The notes beneath the pieces were generated by a model. It worked only from the letters and a program-made list of their open reading frames with translations, was not told the origin of the DNA and did no database searches. A program made the translations under genes and the position numbers. A stretch of 64,000 nucleotides of DNA from Occallatibacter savannae (GTDB lineage Bacteria > Acidobacteriota > Terriglobia > Terriglobales > Acidobacteriaceae): assembly GCF_003131205.1 (NCBI RefSeq), contig NZ_QFFY01000010.1, positions 62,001 to 126,000 of the forward strand, written 5' to 3'. Of this stretch, positions 54,989-62,194 are shown one piece after another; position 1 is the stretch's first letter; each line of letters begins with the position of its first letter.

Positions 54989-56296
54989 GTGACTCCATCT
55001 GAACGCGATTCCGCGCCCGCCCGCCGCGCCCAGCAATCCTCGTTTTTCCCTCTGGTTCTCGGCGGAATCGCCGGAATCATCAACATGGCAACCGGGGTCA
55101 TGCCGTTCGGCCAGGGCAATGAGACGTTCTCGCTCGCGCTCAACCTGGTTCATCACGGCGCCTTTGCAAATCCCCTCAACGTCCTGCCATCCGGCCCTTC
55201 CGCCGCCAGTCCGCCCATCTTCCCGGTTTTCCTCGCTCTCATTCTCAAGGTATTCGGCGATTCCAAGCTGGCTCTGCTGGTAGCAACTTGCGGTTCAATC
55301 TACGCGAATGCTCTCACCGCGGCTCTGCTGCCGCGTGTATCTCAACTCTTCTTTGACAATTGCTTTCCCGGAGTCTTTGCCGCGGTCCTCTGGCTTCTGT
55401 CTGCCCAGCTCATCCCTGTTTGGGACGTCAACTACACGACAGCCGCGGTCCTTGCCTTTTTTCTGTTCAGCGCCTCTGCATTCTCCAGGAGCAACGCTGC
55501 ACTGCCTGCCTTCTGCACCGGTCTGTTTGCGGGTCTTTTGTTTCTTTTGAACCCGATGACCGTCCTCATCGGCGGGCCCTGGCTCGCTTATCTGTTCCTA
55601 TGCCGGTCCCATTCCCTCAGACACGCCGCTCGATTCTGCTGTGTTGCTGCCGCAACAACCGCTCTGGTCGTCTTTCCATGGCTCCTGCGCAATCACAGCG
55701 AGCTGGGCGCCTTTGCCGTCCGCACCGGCCTCGGCCTTAACCTCTACATCTCCAATAATGATTGTTCCCAAACCGGCATGTACGAAAACATGCATAATGG
55801 CTGCGCCGCTCTCTACCAGCCGAATGTCAATGTGAATGAGGCAAAAGCTGTCCGCGATCTCGGCGAGGTCGGTTATGACCGCGCGCGTCTCGCCACCACC
55901 AAGGTTTGGATTCGCAACCACCCCGGCCGATTCGCTCAACTAACTTCTGCCCGCTTTCTCGCCTTCTGGTTTCCGCAGAAAGAAGATCACCCCGTGAAGG
56001 CGGTATTCATCTGGATCGCAACCGCCCTGTCTCTTCCGGGTCTCGCCCTCATGGCATATCGGCGTCTTCGGGTCACGCTATTCTTCATCACGGTGATGGC
56101 GATTTATCCGCTGCTCTACTACCTCGTCATTAGCGAGGTGCGTTTCCGCTATCCCATTCTCTGCCTCTCTGTGCTGCCCGCCGGATACCTCCTCTCGTCT
56201 CTGCTTGACCTGCGAAAACCGGATCTGAGGAAACTGGAACTGAAGAAATCAGTCCGAAATACTCCACCGCATACAAGTCCCACATCGGTCTCGTGA
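54989..56296 (+). CDS. Polytopic membrane protein, glycosyltransferase-39-like
   Basis: 435-aa integral membrane protein with roughly nine to ten TM segments and a short C-terminal basic tail. The first extracytoplasmic loop carries GNETFSLALNLVHHGAFANP, resembling the loop of GT-C/ArnT-like glycosyltransferases, where acidic residues bind the sugar donor. The C-terminal YYLVISEVRFRYPILCLSVL is also a recurrent pattern in those families. Classification is by fold resemblance only; substrate unknown. It starts at GTG without a good ribosome binding site, so the start is uncertain. Confidence 0.7.
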   Translation: MTPSERDSAPARRAQQSSFFPLVLGGIAGIINMATGVMPFGQGNETFSLALNLVHHGAFANPLNVLPSGPSAASPPIFPVFLALILKVFGDSKLALLVATCGSIYANALTAALLPRVSQLFFDNCFPGVFAAVLWLLSAQLIPVWDVNYTTAAVLAFFLFSASAFSRSNAALPAFCTGLFAGLLFLLNPMTVLIGGPWLAYLFLCRSHSLRHAARFCCVAAATTALVVFPWLLRNHSELGAFAVRTGLGLNLYISNNDCSQTGMYENMHNGCAALYQPNVNVNEAKAVRDLGEVGYDRARLATTKVWIRNHPGRFAQLTSARFLAFWFPQKEDHPVKAVFIWIATALSLPGLALMAYRRLRVTLFFITVMAIYPLLYYLVISEVRFRYPILCLSVLPAGYLLSSLLDLRKPDLRKLELKKSVRNTPPHTSPTSVS

Positions 56297-56389
56297 AGGC
56301 ACAGCAGACGAGATCCTCCAGCAAAGACACCCCTTGTCATAGCCCGACGCGGCTAAAATTTCAGTAGGTAACATCAGGAGTTCTTTCCA

Positions 56390-57835
56390 ATGAAAATGCG
56401 TCCCGGCTCGCAGACCGGCTTTCTTCTCTGCGGCAAAGAGTGGAGTGATGGCGAAGCGCTCGAAGTTCGCTCCCCCTGGGATCAGGGGCTGATCGGCAAA
56501 GTCACCATTGCGAAACGTGCCGATGCGCGCGAAGCCGTGAATCACGCCGTTGCCAGCCTCCGCCGGACTCGCGCACTGCCCCGTTGGAAACGACGCGAAA
56601 TCCTTGAAGACATTGCCGCCTCGCTCATCACTCAAAAAGACCGCTTCGCAAACCTCATCGTCGCGGAGGCCGGCAAGCCCCTGCGCCTCGCGCGTACTGA
56701 AGTTGACCGCGCCGTTCTTACCTTCAAAACAGCCGCAGAAGAGGCGGCTCGCCTCGGTGGTGAAACCGTCCCCCTCGATCTCACCGAAGGCAACGAGAAT
56801 CGCTGGGGACTCGTCCAGCGCTTTCCCGTTGGCCCTATCCTCGCCATCACTCCCTTCAACTTCCCCCTCAATCTTGTCGCGCACAAAGTAGCGCCCGCCA
56901 TCGCGGCAGGCTGCCCCATCCTCGTCAAGCCCTCTCCGCAAACTCCATTCACCGCGCTCGCTCTCGGCGAAGTGATCCTTAAAGCCGGCTGGCCTGAAGA
57001 GGCCCTCGCCGTCCTGCCGCTCGAAAACACCGACACCGCATGGCTCGCCGAAAAAGAGGATCGCATCAAGCTCGTCAGTTTCACTGGCTCCGCAAAGGTA
57101 GGCTGGGATCTGAAAGCCCACTCCGGCCGCAAGCGCGTCCTGCTTGAGCTCGGCGGAAACGCCGCGCTCATCATCCACAGCGACTATCGCGATCTCGACG
57201 GCGCCGCTGAGTGGACCGCTCACGCTGCCTTCAGCCACGCAGGCCAGTCCTGCATCAGCGTCCAGCGCGTCTTCGTCGACAAGAGCATCTTCCAGACATT
57301 CCTGTGGAAGCTCGTCGAGGTCACTGGAAAGCTCGTCGCAGGTGACCCGTCCCACGAGGCCACCGACCTCGGCCCGTTGATCAGGCCTGGAGAAGCAGAG
57401 CGCATTGAGTCATGGATTAAGGAGGCCGTTGCTGCCGGAGCTCGCCTCATTGAAGGCGGAGAGCGAAAGGGAAACATGATCACCCCCGCGATTCTCACCG
57501 GCTCGAAAACCGGCATGAAGATTCGCGACGAGGAGGTGTTCGGCCCAGTTGTCGTAGTCGAGCCATACACCGACTTCGAAGAAGCCCTCGCTGAAGTGAA
57601 TCACTCGCGCTTCGGCCTTCAGGCCGGACTTCTCACCCGCGACGCTGGTCGCATCCTCACCGCCTACCGTGAGCTCGAAGTCGGCGCCCTCATCGTCGGC
57701 GACACTCCCGCGTGGCGCCTCGATCCCATGCCCTACGGTGGTGTCAAAGACTCAGGCCTCGGCCGCGAAGGCATCCGCTCCGCCATCGAAGAAATGACTG
57801 AACCCCGCATGCTCGTGATGACAGGAATGAGCTGA
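56390..57835 (+). CDS. NAD(P)-dependent aldehyde dehydrogenase
   Basis: 481-aa ALDH-superfamily enzyme oxidising an aldehyde to the acid. The NAD-fold motif ITPFNFPLNLVAHKVAPAIA, the general-base Glu E253 in LELGGNAALI and the catalytic Cys C288 in HAGQSCISVQRV are present. VAEAGKPLRLARTEVDRA also fits the GapN/lactaldehyde/sulfolactaldehyde dehydrogenase branch. The substrate cannot be fixed. Cotranscription with the secreted protein at 57877 is possible (gap of 41 bases). Confidence 0.92.
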   Translation: MKMRPGSQTGFLLCGKEWSDGEALEVRSPWDQGLIGKVTIAKRADAREAVNHAVASLRRTRALPRWKRREILEDIAASLITQKDRFANLIVAEAGKPLRLARTEVDRAVLTFKTAAEEAARLGGETVPLDLTEGNENRWGLVQRFPVGPILAITPFNFPLNLVAHKVAPAIAAGCPILVKPSPQTPFTALALGEVILKAGWPEEALAVLPLENTDTAWLAEKEDRIKLVSFTGSAKVGWDLKAHSGRKRVLLELGGNAALIIHSDYRDLDGAAEWTAHAAFSHAGQSCISVQRVFVDKSIFQTFLWKLVEVTGKLVAGDPSHEATDLGPLIRPGEAERIESWIKEAVAAGARLIEGGERKGNMITPAILTGSKTGMKIRDEEVFGPVVVVEPYTDFEEALAEVNHSRFGLQAGLLTRDAGRILTAYRELEVGALIVGDTPAWRLDPMPYGGVKDSGLGREGIRSAIEEMTEPRMLVMTGMS

Positions 57836-57876
57836 GCCCGTCGAAAAACCATAGAACGGAATTTCTATGGCGGTCT

Positions 57877-58971
57877 TTGTCTGTGCGAATCTGCCCCATC
57901 GTGATCTGCTTCCTCGTATCAGCGCTTCCCTTGCACGCCGCAAGCACTGTCACGGTTGCGCAGCTTGAGCGATTCCTTACCTCCTCCCGCGCACACAAAC
58001 GTTCTGACCAGGAGATAGCCGAAAAGCTTAGCAGAGTAGATCTCTCGGAAGAGCTGACTTCAACGAGCCTCGCCAGAATCGTTGCAGAATCATCGCCCGG
58101 CCCAGACACCGCGCAGCAACTCGAAATTCTTGCAGCCGCATCAACACTTCAGCCCCCGCCCGCCTCCGAACTCCCCGCCATCCCCACTCCAGATCAAACG
58201 ACGCAGAACCGCATTCTCGCCATCGCGCGAGAAAACGCGCAACACTCTTTGCATATCCTCCCCGACCTGCTCGCCCTCCGTGAAACGCAAAGCTTCAACA
58301 ATCTTCCACTCGGCGCAATCAAAAGACATCAGAGGCCCCGCATCGAAATGCGTTTCGCCGGTGAGACGCGCCGCGAGATTGCGGTTCGCAAGGGAAGAGA
58401 AGTCGGAACCGCTGCAACCGAACAAACGGCTTCGCTTCCCTCCGGCCTGTCGACGTGGGGTGAATTCGGGGCCATGCTCACCGTGATCTTCCGCGACAGC
58501 TCCGATGCGTCCATGCAGTGGAATCGCTGGCAGACAAGCGACTCCGGCACTCAGTTGGCCGTCTTCGCATATAAGGTCCCGCGCCTCGACTCCCACTACA
58601 CCATCGATTTCTGCTGCTATCGCGAGTCTCAGGACGATCCCACCGATCATTCCTTCAGAGACCAGCCCGGCTACCACGGCGAAATCTTCATCGATCCAGC
58701 CACCGGCGAGATCGCCCGCATTACCCTCAATGCCGAGCTTAGCGACAGCGATCCTGTCAGCCGCTCCGCCATCGCAGTCCAATATGGACATGTGATGATT
58801 GGGGGACGGAGCTACCTCTGTCCCGTCGGCGGCGTTGCAGTCTCTGAGCTCTACAATCCCGACATGCAGAAGGACTACGGCATAGCAGTCGAGCGGCACG
58901 TGAACAAAGTCGCGTTCACTCATTATCATAAGTTCGGTTCCACAGCCCGCATTCTCACTGGCGTGAACTAA
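57877..58971 (+). CDS. Secreted protein of unknown function
   Basis: 364-aa exported protein. The signal peptide (CPIVICFLVSALPLHAAS) follows a TTG start; GTG 57883 is an alternative. Residues 25-110 are a helical, Ser/Glu-rich region (QLERFLTSSRAHKRSDQEIA), and 150-364 a beta-rich domain with AMLTVIFRDSSDASMQWNRW, VFAYKVPRLDSHYTIDFCCY, GEIFIDPATGEIARITLNAE and SYLCPVGGVAVSELYNPDM. The phrase IFIDPATGEIxRI resembles segments of acidobacterial secreted proteins and of outer-membrane-lipoprotein-type beta sheets. No function can be assigned. Confidence 0.75.
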   Translation: MSVRICPIVICFLVSALPLHAASTVTVAQLERFLTSSRAHKRSDQEIAEKLSRVDLSEELTSTSLARIVAESSPGPDTAQQLEILAAASTLQPPPASELPAIPTPDQTTQNRILAIARENAQHSLHILPDLLALRETQSFNNLPLGAIKRHQRPRIEMRFAGETRREIAVRKGREVGTAATEQTASLPSGLSTWGEFGAMLTVIFRDSSDASMQWNRWQTSDSGTQLAVFAYKVPRLDSHYTIDFCCYRESQDDPTDHSFRDQPGYHGEIFIDPATGEIARITLNAELSDSDPVSRSAIAVQYGHVMIGGRSYLCPVGGVAVSELYNPDMQKDYGIAVERHVNKVAFTHYHKFGSTARILTGVN

Positions 58972-59023
58972 CAAACCATCCGCTCGTTCCAGCTCGCCAC
59001 CGCATTCGATAGGATCAGGAAAC

Positions 59024-59809
59024 ATGGACCTCGCACTCAAAGACAAACTCGTCGTCGTCACCGGCGGCGGAGCAGGCATCGGCGCTGGCATCTCACGCGC
59101 ATGTCTCGACGAAGGCGCACGCGTAATCGTCCTCGGGCGCCCCTCCGAAAACGTTCAGGCCTTCATGGCAGAGATGCAGGCCGCCAAAGTATCCTGCCAC
59201 TTCGTCGAAGCCCACCTTGAGGACCTCGACCGCTGCAGAACCGCCATTCAGGAAATCGAGCAACAGCACGGCGACATCTACGGCCTCGTCAACAACGCCG
59301 GCGTCAACGACGGCGCCGGCCTTGAGAAGGGAACTGTCGACCGCTTCGTCGAGAGCCTCCGGAAAAACCTGATCCACTACTACGCTCTCGCGCACTACGC
59401 GCTTCCTTCACTTAAGCGCACTCAGGGCGCCATCGTGAACATCAGCTCCAAGGTCGCCCTTACCGGCCAGGGCAATACCTCCGGTTACGCCGCCAGCAAA
59501 GGCGCGCAGCTTGCCCTCACGCGCGAATGGGCCGCGGAGCTTCTCAAATACAACATCCGCGTCAACGCTGTTCTCCCCGCCGAAGTCATGACTCCGCTCT
59601 ACCGCCGGTGGCTCGACACGCTCGGCGACCCCGATGCGGAACTGAAACGAATCACCGACAAGATCCCCCTCGGCCATCGCATGACGCTCGCCTCTGAGAT
59701 TGCGGCCTCCACCGTTTTTTTGCTCTCGCCCACGCAGTCGGCCCACACCACCGGCCAGCACATCATCGTCGACGGCGGATACGTGCATCTCGATCGCGCT
59801 CTGACCTAG
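59024..59809 (+). CDS. Short-chain dehydrogenase/reductase (SDR)
   Basis: 261-aa NAD(P)-dependent oxidoreductase. Cofactor loop TGGGAGIGAGIS (about 14-25), NNAG (about 90-93), and the catalytic Ser-Tyr-Lys in NISSKVALTGQGNTSGYAASK (S about 142, Y about 155, K about 159) are present. Glycine-rich C-terminus GQHIIVDGGYVHLDR is normal. The closest subfamily appears to be the L-fucose/sugar dehydrogenase type of SDR, which is tentative. Confidence 0.92.
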   Translation: MDLALKDKLVVVTGGGAGIGAGISRACLDEGARVIVLGRPSENVQAFMAEMQAAKVSCHFVEAHLEDLDRCRTAIQEIEQQHGDIYGLVNNAGVNDGAGLEKGTVDRFVESLRKNLIHYYALAHYALPSLKRTQGAIVNISSKVALTGQGNTSGYAASKGAQLALTREWAAELLKYNIRVNAVLPAEVMTPLYRRWLDTLGDPDAELKRITDKIPLGHRMTLASEIAASTVFLLSPTQSAHTTGQHIIVDGGYVHLDRALT

Positions 59810-59829
59810 ACCGGACTACACAACAACGA

Positions 59830-60147
59830 TCAGTGGAACCGGCGCCTCTGCATCATCGCTCCCATTGCTGCCGTCCGCAGTCGCAGTGCAGCCGTTCGAA
59901 CTTCCTCCAGTCGCGCTGCGTCGCGCGAAACGGCATTGCGCTCCGCGTAATCGGCCATCTCCAGCAGCACACCGGAATCGCGGAATGCTGTCTCCGGACG
60001 ACTCATCCAGATCGCGGCCAGTGCTTCAGCGCGCGCAGCAGGGGTTGAGCTCCACTGCACTCTGGCCTCCGCACTCAACCCCGCTACGATCATTTCCCAG
60101 GAGCGCGCGCTTCGCTGACGCATCTGGACAAACCACCGCACCAGCAC
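59830..60147 (-). CDS. Small protein of unknown function, start uncertain
   Basis: 105 residues from the first canonical start (GTG 60147). The in-frame sequence upstream has no ATG/GTG/TTG but encodes a plausible TM segment (LQVILLLLITAVLVRWF), so translation may begin at an ATT codon (for example 60092) or the start may lie elsewhere. Downstream, a basic helical region includes AARAEALAAIWMSRPETAFR and MADYAERNAVSRDAARLEEV. It reads like a small membrane-anchored protein. It follows the histidine kinase on the same strand with about 200 bases between. Confidence 0.45.
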   Translation of the reverse strand: MLVRWFVQMRQRSARSWEMIVAGLSAEARVQWSSTPAARAEALAAIWMSRPETAFRDSGVLLEMADYAERNAVSRDAARLEEVRTAALRLRTAAMGAMMQRRRFH

Positions 60148-60345
60148 CGCTGTGATCAGTAGAAGCAGAATGACTTGGAGTGGAAGGAGAATCGACGTGC
60201 TCTCTCGTCCCGGTCTTGTGGCGAGGAGGCGGACAAGATCTACCTCGCACCAACAGACTAGTGCTTCGAAAAAGCTTGGATCAATGGCACTTACGTGGCA
60301 CCAGCTCGTGGCTGATGCTGTCTCGATTCAGGACAATAGCCGTCC

Positions 60346-61479
60346 TCAATGCGCAGCTGCCAGGTCGCCGAGCTCCGGTGCAATGCCCGCCCCCAAGCTC
60401 CCTGCTCGCGGCCACACAACCGTAAACCGGCTCCCCTTGCCCAGAGTCGACTCCACACTCACTGACCCTCCCCTGCGCGTCACCAGCTTCTTCACCGCCC
60501 AGAGCCCCATCCCGTTGCCTCGTTCGCCTTTCGTGCTCCTGCCAAACTTGAAAAGGTTATCGAACATCTCCGGCGCGATGCCCGTTCCCTGATCCTCCAC
60601 CGTGACGCTCACCTCTTTCGCGCGCCCTTCAATGCGGATGATCACCTTCGAGCTCCTCCTCGTGCTCGCCTCGCACGCATTCCGCACAAGGTTCAGCAGC
60701 ACCTGGCGAATCTCCACGGAGTACGCCGCAAGCTTGCAATCCCCAGTCGCTTCGATCAGTACTTCAATGCCGCGCTGCCGCAGCGTCGGTTCCAGCAGCG
60801 AACGAACCGATCGCGCCGAGGACTGCAGATCTGTCTCTTCAGGCTGCTCATCCTGCCGGAAAAACCCGAGCGTCGACCTCGCAATGGATCCGATCCTGCG
60901 AACCTCGTCCGCAGCATGTTCCGCCATCTGCTTCACATCCGCCGGAGCGTCAGGATTGTTCTGAATGAGGTACATGTAGTTCTGAATCGCCGTCAGCGGG
61001 TTATTGATCTCGTGCGTCACGATCGCCGACATCCGGTTCCATTCTTCCAGCTTGCGGGCATCCAGAAGATTCTGCTCAACCTGTGCCTTCTCGGTCTGCG
61101 CATTCGCAAGCCGATCGGCATAGTCGTTGATCCCAAATCCCAGCGCGGGCGCACGCCGGATGAACTGAAGGGCCACATACCCCGATAGCACTGCCGTGAC
61201 GATGTTGGTCCACGCATCGACCCAGAAGATGGGATTCCAGGTAGTGATCACCTCCATCAGATGCGTCGAACCGCACGCCACAATAAACAGCGCGAACCCC
61301 ACCAGAAAGAAAATCCAGTCGCGCACGATGACCCGCTTCGTCTTCCGGGCCAGATAAAACAGCGTGATGCAGATACTGAAATAGCTCAGAAAAGTGATGG
61401 CGTTCGTGACCGCCATCGTCCAGATAAGTTGCGGGTCCTGCCGCCAGCAGACAGCGTGCGGCATCAGGGATGAATACAT
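60346..61479 (-). CDS. Sensor histidine kinase with ethylene-receptor-like N-terminal domain
   Basis: 377-aa membrane kinase. Residues about 1-105 align without gaps over helices 1-2 with the ethylene-binding domain of plant ETR1 and bacterial homologues: LMPHAVCW at the start, then YFSI (33-36) and ACGSTHLMEV with C69 and H73 in the C-x3-H spacing of the copper ligands C65/H69. Where ETR1 has D25, this protein has N26, and its P36 is C37. Three TM helices are predicted. A coiled linker (about 118-150) leads to an HisKA domain (VTHEINNPLTAIQNYMYL, H156) and an HATPase with LLNLVRNACEAS, DQGTGIAPEMFDNLFKF and GNGMGLWAVKKLV. No response regulator is adjacent. Divergent from padR. Confidence 0.88.
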   Translation of the reverse strand: MYSSLMPHAVCWRQDPQLIWTMAVTNAITFLSYFSICITLFYLARKTKRVIVRDWIFFLVGFALFIVACGSTHLMEVITTWNPIFWVDAWTNIVTAVLSGYVALQFIRRAPALGFGINDYADRLANAQTEKAQVEQNLLDARKLEEWNRMSAIVTHEINNPLTAIQNYMYLIQNNPDAPADVKQMAEHAADEVRRIGSIARSTLGFFRQDEQPEETDLQSSARSVRSLLEPTLRQRGIEVLIEATGDCKLAAYSVEIRQVLLNLVRNACEASTRRSSKVIIRIEGRAKEVSVTVEDQGTGIAPEMFDNLFKFGRSTKGERGNGMGLWAVKKLVTRRGGSVSVESTLGKGSRFTVVWPRAGSLGAGIAPELGDLAAAH

Positions 61480-61834
61480 GACTTGACCTGCCTATCCTGC
61501 ACGGGCTGAAGTGTTGTCTTTCGGATGCGGTCGAGCTGCAAACAGAGATAGCTGCACACGTGAACCAGGCAGAAAGGGAATGAACTCAAAAGAGAAAAGG
61601 GAAGTACGAGGTTTATGCACGCTCGCGCGGCTGAAAGGTGGCCCGAGTCGTGCAAACCCCGCAACAGAATCCTTTTACCAACTTGCCGCCATCGCGTGCA
61701 ATGTGAAATTGGTAACACCCGCGCTCATAGTTGGCTGATCGGTAACTACGCTGCCTGCATCATCACTTCGTCACAATTCCGGGGCATCCCCACAACAACG
61801 TGCCATACTTCTGTGGCTGTACCACAGGAGCCGG
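61480..61834. other. Divergent promoter region of histidine kinase and padR genes
   Basis: 355 bases without a gene. The right end has a six-base inverted repeat immediately before padR (listed separately). Confidence 0.5.
61811..61827. promoter_or_regulatory. Inverted repeat, candidate PadR operator
   Basis: CTGTGG (61811-61816), five bases, CCACAG (61822-61827). The right arm touches the AGGAG ribosome binding site of padR (61826-61830; ATG at 61835). PadR regulators commonly repress their own operon through inverted repeats, so autoregulation is a reasonable inference. Confidence 0.5.
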
Positions 61835-62194
61835 ATGTCACCCGAGAAACTCGATCTCCTCCAAGGCACGCTCGACCTCATGGTTCTCCAGACCCTCCTG
61901 GTCATGGGCTCCATGCATGGATACGGAATCGCCCGCCGCATCGAGCAGGTCAGCGCCGACGAGGTGCTGTTGAACCAAGGCACCATCTATGCCTCGCTCG
62001 TTCGCCTCGAACAGCGCGGCTGGATCTCCTCGCACTGGGGCACCTCCGACAACAACCGCAAAGCCAAGTTCTACGCCATCACCGCCCCCGGCAAGCGACA
62101 GCTCGCCGCCGATGCTCGTTATTGGGAGCGCCTCAAGGACGTCATGGAACGCGTGCTCACCATGGACAAGTCCGCGGATGGAGCGGATGCATGA
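61835..62194 (+). CDS. PadR-family transcriptional regulator
   Basis: 119-aa winged-helix repressor. MSPEKLDLLQGTLDLMVLQTL and SMHGYGIARRIEQ followed by LNQGTIYASLVRLEQRGWIS are diagnostic of PadR regulators that accompany ADOP permeases. It overlaps the permease start by four bases (ATGA), so both are translationally coupled. Ligand unknown. Confidence 0.93.
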   Translation: MSPEKLDLLQGTLDLMVLQTLLVMGSMHGYGIARRIEQVSADEVLLNQGTIYASLVRLEQRGWISSHWGTSDNNRKAKFYAITAPGKRQLAADARYWERLKDVMERVLTMDKSADGADA

